A DNA stretch of 64,000 bases from Chrysoperla carnea. Taxonomy: Eukaryota; Arthropoda; Insecta; Neuroptera; Chrysopidae. Below the pieces are notes generated by a model. The model had not been told where the DNA came from. It saw only the letters and a program-made list of their open reading frames with translations, and did not search any database. The stretch spans positions 89,724,520 through 89,788,519 of the forward strand of contig NC_058339.1 of assembly GCF_905475395.1 (NCBI RefSeq), in the 5' to 3' direction. How positions within the stretch are numbered: position 1 is the first letter of the stretch; every line of letters begins with the position of its first letter. Of the stretch, positions 32,290 to 44,301 are shown in pieces. The position numbers and the translations under genes are program-made.

Positions 32290-34145
32290 ATCTTAAAGAA
32301 ATGTCTTCAGACAAAGAAAAATCTTAATTTTATTAACAGAGGGACTTTGACTTCACAAGAAAAAAGAAAAACGTCAAAAAATCAGCAAACAAAGAAAATG
32401 CCACAATAAAACAGTTTAGTAATAATTGTATTAAATAATATAAAAATTATATAATAATTTAACTTATTTAAAATAATTCATTTAAGTGTATATATTTCAA
32501 GTAAAAAGGAAGATGTGAATGAGGGGGGAGGACAAAGCGGGAAATGGGGGAACACAATGTACAAAAAACACAGAGAAGAAAATGGGAAGTGAAAATATAT
32601 GTTAGAAGTAAAACTAATATTCCTTACTTTATTAATTAAAATTATAATGAAGAGTATAAATTGTTTGAATGTTTTTCCTCTGAGTAAGACTCATTTTTAA
32701 GGGTCGCATACATAAATATAATTCGAATGTAAGGTCCATCACATTAACAAAAAAATTTAATTTTCATTTTGTCGTGCTAACTAGAATAAAGATTGACTCA
32801 GTTATCTAATTTTAAGAAGATTTCTTTAGGCATAAAGTTGGCGAATGCCCAAGTTAAATTAGGAGAAAATAATTCTTCGATATGTTATTAACGCATTGTC
32901 TCCGCAGACTTCACATTATTTTATTATCACTGAATTTTTTTTCATTCGCTTTCGAGAAGCGAGTAAAAGAAAGTACACTTTACCGTCCGTGTAATTGAGC
33001 TAACAGTTACTTAACAATTCACTCTTGATTATCAATTGCTGAGTCGTTTGTTCGAATAAAATTGACATGGAAATTATATGGGCGATGCTCTAACTACGTT
33101 ATGGGGATGTTGAATCCTGATGGATACACATTATCCTCTCGTCAAAATTTTCGTCAAAATGCCCCGCAATCATATGCCTATCCCTGGTAGTTTAACTTTG
33201 ATATTTCAAAAGCTAATTTAAAAAAAAAAAATATTTTGTTTTTAAGCAAGGTATTCAGAGTTTTGTTTTAGAATATCGAAGATAAAACTTGATATCATGT
33301 TATGAATACGAACCATTTTTAGAGACATAAAAAGTCAAGTTAAGTATTCCACATTTGATGAAACTGAGACAGAGAAATAACAGAAAAACAAAGTGAAGAC
33401 TATAAAATTATGAGAATGAAAAATGGAAAAGGAAAAATGAAGTATAAAAGGAAAGAAGCATAATTCAAACTGAATTACAAAGAAAGGCAAATTATATGTA
33501 AAATATAATAATACCAGAGAGCATACAAGTGATATGAGAAGCTCTGGAGCTTGCTTGTTTCATAAACTCTGGTGGGGGAATGCTTGTTAAGGTTCTTGGT
33601 TAGTTGGAACCGAGAATTATGGTATGAGAGAGTAATGAGGATACCAAGTAGATATACCAAATGAAGACGACATAATATTATTTAGTTGCGACTGACTGAC
33701 TGGCTAACTGAGGTAAGTGATACATTCAAACGAATCGAATAATTCATGAGGCAGACTTCTTGGCATCCATTTTGTTTGCTTTTGGTAAGTCAACACTCAA
33801 ACAACTCTGTGGGTAAGATGGAAATCTGCTCGTACAAGCAAGCAAAATATTCTTCAAAAAGTATGTACCAACCTGCTCAAACAATTATTTCGAAATTTTT
33901 GGCAGGTCATTATTGAGACTAAATTTATAGCTTTGAATATAATATTTCAAAATGAGAGACTTTAAATTTTGGAACAAGTTAAGAAGAGCAAACAATACAA
34001 GATAGGTACTCTTATGTAAATAAAATTATGTTTCTCGGCATAATCTGGATTTTTCATTTCTCGAAATGAGTTGCTTTTAATTAAGTGCTTTCAAAACACA
34101 GACATGTAGCGATTGAATAATTTCAATAGCCTTCTTATATCGTAA
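32290..34145. other. Intergenic stretch without recognised gene
   Basis: No coding region or dispersed repeat recognised. A purine-rich tract lies near 32515-32600. Confidence 0.35.
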
Positions 34146-34150
34146 CACAT

Positions 34151-34800
34151 ATACAGGCTGGACTGTTTTAATAAATTATGGCTAATAGCTCGTTTCGTAG
34201 TAAAACAATCAAAAAATAACTAAAACAAAAGTTGTAGAGTTTGATAGGGGGCATCACGTTCTCACATCAGATTGGACCTATTCAATTTAGTCAATTTAGT
34301 TTATGAAAGGTGAGGGATAGAATAACACCTTAAATTAGAAAGTTGATCCTAATAACAAAAGCTAACATTTTATATTTAAAACATTTTTGCAAAAATCGTT
34401 AGCTTTTGGAAAAATATGTCATTATTGCATTTAATCGAAAGAAAACACGCTGGCTACAGAAAAATGCTTTAGTCAAAATGTTGTCTTAGGCAATTGAGGT
34501 GTTAAAGACTTTGACCTGAAAATCTAGTTTCAAGATCATTTGACCTTGATTTTCATATAATCTTGAAAATGTACGGGGGCTTAAAAGTTATTAACCCAGA
34601 GTGACCTTGATAACTTTTGTTAAAAAATAAGAGACAAAAAAATTGTTTTAAGGCTAAAAGGTCATACTTTTGAATTGCATTTAAAATCAAATTTTTTTTT
34701 ATTAGGACCAACTTTATACTGTTATTCCATCTCTTTCCCTTTAGCTATCTACAAAACGAGTCTATTAGTCATTTTAGATAAAATGCTCCACTCTGTATAT
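34151..34800 (+). mobile_element. F6 element, complete, with terminal inverted repeats
   Basis: Left end TACAGGCTGGACTGTTTTA and right end TGCTCCACTCTGTAT are imperfect inverted copies; the relation extends about 60 bases (left 'atggctaatagctcgttt', right 'aaacgagtctattagtcat'). Total length is about 650 bases with no coding region. Partial copies are at 9593-9905 and 63230-63450. Confidence 0.6.
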
Positions 34801-34804
34801 CCCA

Positions 34805-35930
34805 AGTAAGTATTTGAAAATATGAAAGACACCATTACTATGAATTCAATAATTATGCGGTTTGAGAAACTTTTTTTTACCATTAAAAATTGAATGAAAT
34901 TTCTATTTCAAGGGATCCATTCTAACACGTTAAGACACTATAGATTGATTGATCCAAAAAGTATATGGGTGCTTGAGAATCTCCGAGCTAAAAAAAAGAA
35001 AATATACCAAAAACAAAAAAGTAAGGTGTGAATAGAGCTTTATTAAAACACCACAAAATAAAATTATGAATATTGCAATAAAAACAATACAGTCTTCTCT
35101 GTTCTGTGACAATGACTGCTGTTATCATATCATTTTTAATTTGGTACAAAGATTATTATTATTATTATTATGATTATGATTATGTGAGTGTAATGATATG
35201 AAAAATAATATTTTAAAAAATAAAAAAAGAACATCAGAAAGCTTCACTGACTACACCGTTAAGCTACAACAAATATAATAGAGAATATACTCGATTCGAC
35301 AGCAACAAATGAACAAACGCAACTTTGTGTACTTAAAATTTTATTTTATTATTATTGTTAATAATTATTTTTATTTATTATTTGCTTAAACCATTGAACC
35401 ATAGTTCACAGTACACTGAAAAAAAATAATGATCACTTCATCCTGAAGTTATCCGTTTCATAATGAAATAAAATAAAAATTATTTCAAGAATTTCCTAAC
35501 GATTTGAACAAGTACAGCTAAATATTTGTATTTACAATAGAATGGGATTGAATTTTAAAATATGAATTCGTTGATACAAAATCACTGAAGTTAAATAAAC
35601 AAAATCATTACTTCTATGAAAGAGATAGACGTTAGTTTAAAGTCATGCAATTTATTAATGGAAAATAAAATTGTACTAAGTTGGAATATATAATCGTGTA
35701 AATAAAGCTAATTGATGAATTAAAAGAACATTTCTTTGCGTTTACTTTAATTATAGGATTTGGTGATGACGAATATACAGCTGCCATATCTAGTCCATAT
35801 GTGAACTAAATAAAGATTGCTGTAACTAGCTTACAGTGACTTTGAAATAAACTTATTGATCATTTTATAATATGCAACATAATTGTCGGTCCATCAGTAG
35901 ATTTAAGACACTAAAATCAATAGCAATGCG
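34805..35930. other. AT-rich intergenic stretch with TTA microsatellite
   Basis: No gene recognised. A (TTA)n tract lies at about 35152-35175, partly interrupted by TGA. Confidence 0.35.
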
Positions 35931-35934
35931 TATA

Positions 35935-36115
35935 AACAAAGCATGTACCGACACTCTCGCAGGCGGCAGTAGCGACTTGTGTGCAGTGAATAAACTGTAT
36001 TCAAAGCGACACAGAAATTGCCGAATACCGCCGCAACAATGATCGGCTTGGCCGAGTAGTCTTTAAAACGCGGCCTTTTTACAATCGGCTAGTCGGTCAA
36101 AGTCAAAGTCGGCAC
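35935..36115. other. Local GC-rich island
   Basis: About 180 bases near 50 percent GC in a strongly AT-rich setting, with several CpG-containing words (for example ACCGCCGCAACAATG, ending in an ATG in reasonable context) and paired 'cggcttggccgag' text. It could be a promoter or first exon of an unseen gene, or a repeat fragment; no frame longer than about 40 codons was seen. Confidence 0.25.
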
Positions 36116-37499
36116 ATCTCTTATAAAAACCAAGATCATAACATGATAGAAATTGTGAACAGATAGAAATTACTTTCTACTAAATCCGATTTTTAAAGTG
36201 AACAAATCAGAAAAAAATTCGTTTAAAAAGGTTATTGAACCGAGAATCGATATTTTAAATATATGATCAACATAGTTGTAAAAAAAGACTTACATACTGA
36301 GGACTATTGTTTTAATAGAAAAAAAATAGAAGCAAATAGAACCATGAAACTGTATATTCACAGAGTAAGGACTGACGAAAATTTATGGCCTTGAATAACA
36401 TACCAAGGGTGTCCTTACAACAAAGTGTGTTCGAATAGAGGGTGTAATGGTTTTTGTATATATACGAATATCTGCAATTGTCAGGAGTGGTTATTTTTCC
36501 GAAACATTAAATAATTTTTTTATTTGTTTTTGAAAAGGGGAAAATCTATTCGACAATTCTTGTCATCTATAAAACGCTATCAAAAATAATACCTACGTGT
36601 AATGAATTTTGTATTTAATAGTGATAAATTCTGAATGTCGTTGAAAAAAAAACCTTGAATATTTTTCGAAGATTCAAGAAATTTCAATTATTTCTACTTC
36701 GAGAAAATTTAAATTATTTCTACCTAGAAAAGGAAAATTTTATCGATGAAAAACTAATATATATCACACAAAAAATATAAGAATATTTACGATAATTTAA
36801 AATCGAAAGATTCGATCACAGATTTCAACACTCTGTGAGATTATTCACTTAAGTCAGTCATCTTTCAATTCTATATAGATGGAATGGGAGGTCTCTGTCA
36901 CATAACGTACATCTTATTATCTAAGTCGTTAACTGTTCCGTGTTTGGTGTCCTGTTGTATTGTACATTAAAGCTTATATCGTTTGTACAAATTGACTTTA
37001 GGCATAAATGCATTAGAAAAGTTATTATGGACATCAATGTGTTAAATAGAGAAAATAAAATCGTTTTTTTATATAGTGGGGATTTCAAAGACTCCGCGTA
37101 CAAAAATGAAAAATTACTTAACAAGAAATTTGTTAAACTATAGAAATTTTGTTTATTTTTCTTGAAAATGAGCTAAAAAAGATTCCGTCCAAGGTTTTTA
37201 GACTTTATAGTGAGGATTTTGAATGAACACAAGCAGTGAGTCACAAGCATCACGTGTTGTGTTGCTGTAGCTTAAACAGATTTCTTGTAAAGTAATTTTG
37301 CATTTTTGCACGCTTCTAGACTTTCAAATCCCAATCGAATGCACGAGGTTTGATAAAAATCAAAATTATGAAAACAAAAGTTAGCAAATGAGTAAAATCG
37401 ATGATTTTTAGCAGATACAAAGCTGTGTGAAAATTTTGATAAAATTTTGAGTTTTTAATACTTTTGATGAAGGTATTACTTCAGACTGTAGATAATTTT

Positions 37500-38385
37500 T
37501 TTCTACATTAAATTACAAGAGTTATATGTTTATTTTAATAGGTTCGGTATCACGCACTGAATGTAAATTCACAAAATCCTTACAAAAATGGGCGAGAAAA
37601 GTGCCTACACTTTAAGGAAATCCGGTTTGGGCTATATCCTCATAGCCGCTCACTTTAGACCAAAAATGGTATTAGATTTTATAGTAGATAATTAAATTAG
37701 CTGTCTTTTTTGTAAAATATTTTATTTTGTATCACTAACCGTTTATGACTTATACGACCATGACGATTTACTTATTGATTATTTGACCGATATTTCTTCT
37801 AATATTTGTTTAACCAATAAAATGCTAATAACTGAACTATTAAATCTATAAATTTTCTAAAACTTTTACTCTAAACTTTTCTTTCTAAAATTAAAGATAT
37901 TATTATTATTAATTGTTAAAGATATTATGTATTCAATACTGAATTACAGCTACAGATAATTAAGAATTTTTTTCTTGCACTAATTTACAGGAGTTATTTT
38001 TAAAAAAAAATTTTTATCACCTAATGAATGTAAATAAACAAATATTAGAAGACGGAATATCGGTCAAATAGTCAATCAGTAAATCGTCGCATCCGTATCA
38101 ATCATAAACGGTTAGTGATATGTACAAAAAAAAAAAAAAAATTAATTTACAAAAAAGATTATCAATTTACAAAAATTTAAATATCTACAATAAAGGTTAT
38201 TGCCAATTTTGATCTTAAGTGCACAGCTATGGAGATAGGGCCTAAAATGGTTTTTCTTAAAATGGAGGCTCTTCTCCCGCCTATTTTTGTAAGGGTTTTG
38301 TGAATTCACATTTAGTACGTGATATTGAACCAATTTAAATAAAAAAATAACCCCTGTAATTTAGTGCATTATGAACAAGAGTAAT
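37500..38385. repeat. Inverted pair of F3 repeats
   Basis: Left copy 37500-37812 and right copy 38035-38385 are in opposite orientation. Shared text includes 'cactaaccgtttatga', 'acgatttact', 'tatttgaccgatatt', 'ttcacaaaa' and 'cttacaaaaat'. A further partial copy lies in the loop (about 37940-38030). The arms would fold into a stem of some 310-350 bases. Confidence 0.65.
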
Positions 38386-38615
38386 TAGCTTCTATATAAC
38401 CTGTATTATGTTTTTTATGAAAATTTTATGAAAACACAGTGTCCTAATTGATTTTTCAACAGGTTGTCACTGTATGTGCATATATATTTGAAGATAAATG
38501 AATATGCATTGAACACATATATAACACTAAACATGCATATTATATCCTCTAGCGTATGCATCGAATTTGTTGGGAAATGTTATATATTGAACTTCTAGAT
38601 ACAGTCACGTTTTAC

Positions 38616-38893
38616 TCAAACATCATCCACAAATATCAATGTTCTAATACACCAAGAGCCAGGATCAGCTAAATTTAGATCGTAGACAGGACTTTTTTCT
38701 ACATCAAAAAAAATTAAATGGACAAAGTTCGTATTTTGAATTGTTAATAGGACTGAACCAGCACCAAAACTTCCTTGGCGTTGAATTTTCGTTGGGAGAG
38801 GCAAATTTTGAAGATCCATTCTCATTCATGTCTGATAAAACCAGTGCCTTCATACCAAATTTAAGCAAAATGTTTGTTTCAAACTCTTGTGTT
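38616..38893 (-). pseudogene. Unrecognised coding-like remnant, two overlapping frames
   Basis: On the minus strand one frame is open from 38825 to 38616 (69 codons, starting MRMDLQNLPLPTKIQRQGSF). A second frame is open from about 38893 to 38699 and contains FGMKALVLSDMNENGSS. Both have a mixed amino acid make-up unlike the low-complexity chance frames nearby. They could be one old exon split by a frameshift. I do not recognise the protein. Confidence 0.2.
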
Positions 38894-39038
38894 TGAAAAA
38901 AAATTTATGTAAACATTATTTTTAAAAGTACTATTTTGTTTTTTTGAAAAGATAGCGTAATTTGAAAAGTCTTTGAGATCTGAAATTTTGTGGAGACAAA
39001 ACCCAAAACCCCGCAATATTAGAACCCACACGATTGGA

Positions 39039-39498
39039 CCCCGCAATATTAGATAGGAAAACGACTTTCTGTGAAACTTTTTCAAACCCACCCTAAAATG
39101 TTCTTTGGATTTTTCTGATCAAAGCTACGAATATATGACGGTTTTAGAATATGACTAAGAAAGTAGTTTTCTGAGAAACTTTTTAAAACCACTACCAAAA
39201 TGTTCTTCGGATCGTTCTGACCAAAACCTCTGTAACGAGTAGTTTTCGAGCTACGGGCTGTCAAAGCTATACATTTATTATATTTATAGTATTTGATCAA
39301 ATCTCTCACGGCTACAACATTTTTAAACGGGTAGTTTTCGAGCTGCGAACTATATAACAATGTGTCGATTTAATCGCTTGTAGCTGATTAAAAAATTTTG
39401 TGCCCGTGAAAGTTTTTGATCAGAACGATCTGAATAACATTTTGGAGGCGGCTTGAAAAGTTTCACAGAAAGCCATTTTCCTATCTTATATTGCGGGG
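39039..39498. mobile_element. Foldback element with ~85-bp terminal inverted repeats
   Basis: Left end CCCCGCAATATTAGATAGGA and right end TCCTATCTTATATTGCGGGG (with 'tt' before it) are inverted copies. The similarity runs inward through 'ctttctgtgaaac' and 'aaaatgttctt' to 'ttctgatcaaa'. An inner partial duplicate of the arm occurs at about 39158-39235, and 'gtagttttcgagct' occurs twice. A stray copy of the terminal 12 bases lies at 39010. Confidence 0.65.
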
Positions 39499-39701
39499 AC
39501 CTTTGGTAGGTGGGGCTCTTACTGTACTAGAAATACCATACGATACGATCATACCCCACAAGTACACAAGTAAGCAATCAAAGCATATACAAATATAAAC
39601 ACATACTGCATCTTGGTGGTGCAAAACTCCTCCACACACATCATTCATCGTGCAAACGTTCTTGTTCAGCGTTGATCATGTCAATGCTTCTTCTTCTTCA
39701 C

Positions 39702-40368
39702 ATACAGTGTGTGCATTTAAGATGAAGACATTCTCACATTTTCGTCATTTATAGGAATATCGATTTGAAAATTTGCACAGTAATATATGGGAGTGGGTTA
39801 CATTTTTTAAGTTAGTTAACAGAAACCTGAACCTTATACTCATCTTGCTACAAATTGACAAATAGGCCAAATTCTAAAAATTATGCCTAACGCCAGAGAT
39901 GATTGGAGATATCAAAAAAATTATTAGAAAAAGTTTCTTAGAATATTTTTATACCGATATATCTATCGATATACCGATTTTCATGACAAAATTCGCATTT
40001 TTAATTTTTCATCATTTTGGTCTTTACTCAAAATTATTACTTGTTTATTTTTTAATTTTATAACAATGGAATGTAAAAACTGGACAAATTGATAATTTAA
40101 TAGTGTTATGTTTTCAAATATTTCAATACAAAACATTCTAAGCAATTTTTCTTATAATCTTTTTCGATATCCCTAACCATCTATATCGCTAGGCAAATTT
40201 CCTCTATTTGTCAATGTGTAGTATGCTGAGGTTAAGGTTCAGGTTTCGGTTAAAAAGCTTAAAAAATGTGACCCATTCCCCTGTATGACTGTGCTAATTT
40301 TCAAATCGATACTCCTATAATTGACGAAAGTGTGAGGGTGTCTTCATCTTAAATGCGACACACTGTAT
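39702..40368. mobile_element. F7 element with ~170-bp terminal inverted repeats
   Basis: Left end ATACAGTGTGTGCATTTAAG and right end CTTAAATGCGACACACTGTAT are inverted, with similarity continuing through 'gatgaagaca', 'cattttcgtca', 'atcgatttgaaaa', 'acattttttaag', 'aacctgaacctta' and 'attgacaaatag'. It is 667 bases with no transposase frame. A right half exists at 17060-17262. Confidence 0.7.
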
Positions 40369-40847
40369 ATACGTTTTGAGTGCAATTTGAATGAAATCAT
40401 TTTCATTCTTTAATATTGAGGTCAAAACTATATCGTCTTATGTCAATGACATTTTGATATAATCCTGAAGGAATTCTAACCGATTCTAGGGAGTCAACAC
40501 TTCATTATTCTTTGTCAATAAAATAAAAAATTGTACAGATTTTAAATTTCTTTCAAAGGAAAGGAAGTAGTCGTTTAATTTGAGATATCAGTTCACAATT
40601 TCTTGTTGTCTGAATGATTTTTGATAGGTACTTTAATTTTTTGTATATGATGTTGGAAAAATCTAGATCAATTCTGAAAGTTTTAGGAAGGGGTGGGAGG
40701 GGGGTTGTCTGATTATTTAAACAAATAAATGACTCCAAAAGAAGCATACTTAACATTGGTTTTACGGTAAAACGGAGGATGGGTGATATGTTTTCATAGA
40801 TTTATCCAAAACTAGTCCGTGGAAATACAAAAAACAAAAACAAATGA

Positions 40848-41397
40848 AAACAAACAATTGAGTTAATTGTTGAAATACCATGTATAAACAGTGTTGATGA
40901 CCCAATCGCTTGTTTTTTTATGTAATGTAAATAAAGAAAGATATCCACTCTTAGATAGCTACACACATGTAACTGTAATTTGTAATTTGCGCCCTCGCGG
41001 GTAAATAATGATGTTTATGAAAAAATGTTTCAAACAAAAGTTGTTTATGTTTTTATAACTTTTGTTCTATCTCTAACGGTTTACAATATGGGTCCTACGT
41101 ACCCAAGACCCAATTGACCTATGTTGCTCATTTATGAACTCAACCTTACTTTTTAGGTCCTAAACACGGTATAAAAATTTCAACTTGATATTTCCCTTCG
41201 TTTCTGAGTTATCGTGTTAACAGACAGACAGACGGATAGATAGGCAGGGGGACAGACAATCGAAAACGGACTAATAAGGTGATTTTATGAACACCTGAAC
41301 CAAAGGTTGCTGGTAGCATCAATATTTTCAAGTGTTACAAACTTGGTACTAAACTTAATATACTATGATATATTTCATATACATGGTATAAAAACTA
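40848..41397 (-). repeat. Dispersed repeat F1, near-complete minus copy
   Basis: Starts with the inverted end 'caattgagttaattgttgaa' and 'ataccatgta'. It runs through 'gccctcgcgggtaaat', 'atgtttcaaacaaaagttg', 'aagacccaattgacctatg', 'gagttatcgtg' and 'aataaggtgatttta', and ends 'acatggtataaaa'. It reads as the reverse of 52749-53388. Confidence 0.65.
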
Positions 41398-41409
41398 TTT
41401 AAATTAAAA

Positions 41410-41745
41410 TTAAAACTTTAATAAATTATTGAGAAAAAAAAAACCGTTGTGCCCGACTAATTAAAGATGTATGAGCACGGTATTGGGGACACAAATTTAA
41501 AGAAATATATATTTTTAATTTCGGTGGTGAATTATGTTAAAACTTGTCAATAGTAAGAATAAAATTTTTCGATATCTGAAGTTATTTTCGAAAATTGAAA
41601 AGTTTGTTTAATTATTTAGCTTCTTATTTCTTTTTCTTATTTTTGGTCTAAATTCATGAAATTATAACAAAATTAATCATCAAAGTTAAAAATAAGGTAC
41701 AAATAATTTCAACCTTAAACCTAAAATTACCTTGGTCCTCGTGCT
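41410..41745 (-). repeat. Dispersed repeat F5, minus-strand copy
   Basis: Contains 'ggggacacaaattt', 'aaaatttttcgatatctgaa', 'aattaatcatcaaagtt' and 'aaggtacaaataatttcaac', the reverse of 16440-16885. Confidence 0.5.
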
Positions 41746-42317
41746 ATCTTTAATCAGAGCAATTGTTTTAAATCTTTTTCGAATGAATACCCACGGATTA
41801 ATTTTTCAAATACCTTAGAAAGCCTGGTCTTTTATTGATCCCTTTGTTCGTCTTCATGCTTAAATTTTGGAAATACTCTAAATTTATTAGGTATATTACA
41901 AATAATATGCAAATCGTGAATTAACAACCTTCAGAAAAAGTTCAAAAATTGAAAAAGACAATAACAAAGAACATTATTTTTATTTGAATCCAACATGAAT
42001 CACGCATATGAAAACTATACATTAAGTGAAGTTGACTGGTAACTGGTGGCGTAAAGAAACAGCGAAGTACATAAACCTTAAAGGACGAAAAACAGCAAAA
42101 GAAACTATTAGTTAAAGTAATAATGTCATAAAATAAATATATTACGTCAAAAAATATATATTTATTATGATGATAACGAAAAAAGGAAGAAACAAAATAG
42201 TATTCATACTCAATAATATAAGACATAAAAATCCTACTCCTACAGGAATATCTTACTGTATATATAAGGAAGAGTGTTGTACTTCGTTGATAATGTAACT
42301 TGAATTGATCTTGATTT

Positions 42318-42599
42318 TCTAGTTATTATAATCTTTGATAAGGCAACTATACTTCTATATGAAGTCAAGGTTTATGTAACAGAGGATTGCAACCAAGAGA
42401 ACGCTTGTCCATGCTCTTAATTGTTCAAGTAGCAACTCCAGTCAATAATTTCCCCGTGATCAATTGCGCTTTGGAATTAAAATATTTCAAAGATCCACAT
42501 TTGGCGGAAAAATCGGTGAATGAACATTTAAAAAAAATACATATAGCCAATCATAGAACCTCCTCCGTTCTGGAGTTGGATAAAAATGATGTACAATAG
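42318..42599 (+). pseudogene. Unrecognised coding-like remnant
   Basis: Frame 1 is open to a stop at 42418-42420 and ends with the cysteine-rich YVTEDCNQENACPCS. Frame 2 is open from about 42381 to 42599 and ends LAEKSVNEHLKKIHIANH... ELDKNDVQ. The two overlap by about 40 bases, as when a frameshift splits an old exon. Composition looks protein-like, but I do not recognise the family. It ends directly at an F4 repeat. Confidence 0.2.
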
Positions 42600-42602
42600 G
42601 GA

Positions 42603-42930
42603 CGTTCAATTTTTTTTTATCACTCCAGGTGAATAATTGTCACAAAAAATTGAAAATCTTCATAGAAGTACGCAAAATATGAACGTTTAAAATTCCTAAT
42701 TAAAGAAAGAGGAAGATATCGGTTAGTGACGTCATTTCTAGATATTACCATAGAAATACATATGAAATACATATAAGTTTGTTTTGCTAAAAGGAGACAG
42801 GAATCAATCTTTGAATGCTTATAACTTCTTTTTTTAATTTAATTTTCAAATTTTATCATTTATCAAGTTTGGTTTTACATTTTGATGCGCAATATGGCAA
42901 ATTCAACATCAGACAACTACCGTTTTAACA
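42603..42930 (-). repeat. Dispersed repeat F4, minus-strand copy
   Basis: Contains 'tttttatcactccaggtga', TGACGTCA (42727-42734), 'gctaaaaggagacagg', 'aagtttggttttacatttt' and 'catcagacaactaccg'. Confidence 0.55.
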
Positions 42931-43443
42931 AGAGTTAAGAATAAAATAAGCAAATGGATCTGTCTGTTACTCGACGCTTAGAGAAAAGGATGTTTATAAG
43001 AAAAACTTGTAAGGTTTTCAATATTTCAATACATCCCATAATACTGTTTTAGAAAATGAAATTAAAACTTATAAATTTTAAACTTTTATCCAAGGTACAA
43101 TAGTCTATCATATATATACACTTATGGTATGTAGTATGGTCGATACGAAACACCAGGTTACAAACCCAGACTGTGAGTGAAAATAGTGATGTAGAACGAA
43201 AATGAAAACACACTAAGGCAAAATAAACTACGGTGAAAAAAAAATTTTTTTTTCTTCTGTTAGATTATATTTATTTTGCCAAGTGAAAAATGTCATAGGG
43301 ACAGAAGAAATGTGAACCATAGTTATCCACATACATGCCTTGCTAGATGAGAAAATGGCTGTTCTACACTGTTTGTAAGGCTTTTTTGATTTTATATTAA
43401 TAATCATTTATAGGAGTTCCATATCGTAGAAGGAGTTAGTCCA

Positions 43444-43719
43444 TTATTCCTCTAAGTCTTCCAAGTGAGCAACAATTTCTACATATGTCATGCTCACTAT
43501 GCTCTTTTTAACGGAAGCATTTGTTTTTGAAGGGTATAAATTCGCTTTTGAGCTCTCTTCCGGACCAAAATCTCAATAGGTGAACGATTTTTTCCATGCT
43601 TTGTTGAAAATGGCGATTATAGAATCATTCATCTCCCAATTGTAAAATTTTGCCTCGAAGATTTTGGCATGCGAGCACTCAAGACAAACGTTAATATCGA
43701 CAATTCTCCAATGCCGCAT
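43444..43719 (-). pseudogene. Unrecognised 91-codon frame with one internal TGA
   Basis: From ATG at 43719 the minus strand reads 48 codons (start MRHWRIVDINVCLECSHAK), a TGA at 43575-43573, then 42 more codons to TAA at 43446-43444 (end VEIVAHLEDLEE). The local GC content is above that of the flanks and the amino acids are diverse. A single stop in otherwise open sequence suggests a recently decayed gene, or chance. No family was recognised. Confidence 0.25.
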
Positions 43720-43924
43720 TAATCCATAAGCTATTTGACATCACTTTCTTTGAGAAATCTCAACGTCTTAATTTATGAAAAATTGATGGTTTATTGTGTA
43801 AAAATGAAATTGAAGTTCCTATTTTGTGTCCTGAAATATTAATTTCTAAGGTTTCTTTTAAAATACAACTCGAAGTACAACTATTTTGCAATCCAAAGTG
43901 ACGGTAGTATCAGTCTCGGTTTAT

Positions 43925-44301
43925 TTTTAACACGCTTTTATAAGCTTGGGCTGTATGTTTGTTTGTTTGTATGTATGTAACTATGTAACGGAATCTTTGA
44001 GCACGATTTTCACCGGTTTCTAAACATCTGATTAACTTGAAACTTTGCATACGTCTCAAGAACCGGTGACAATGCAATAAATCGTTAATAATTTCCCATT
44101 ATCCTTGGAAAAATCCCGAAAAACAGGAAAAACCCCGTGCAATAGTGATGCTTTAAATGAGATGAATAAATTACGAAACGATTCGTAATACATTTTAATA
44201 CCACATATCCACAAAAAACTAATTGATAAATCGTACTAAAAAGTATAAAATAAATAATAGTTTAAAAAAACTAAAAAAACACGCTTTTATAGTAAATCGA
44301 A
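43925..44301. repeat. Possible element with direct repeats CACGCTTTTATA
   Basis: ACACGCTTTTATAAGCTTGG (about 43931) and 'acacgctttta' with 'tagtaaatcg' (44279) bracket about 350 bases. Between them are TTTG/TATG microrepeats and 'aaatcgtactaaaaa' against 'aaatcgaactaaaaa'. It directly precedes the long inverted repeat and may be part of the same element. Confidence 0.35.
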
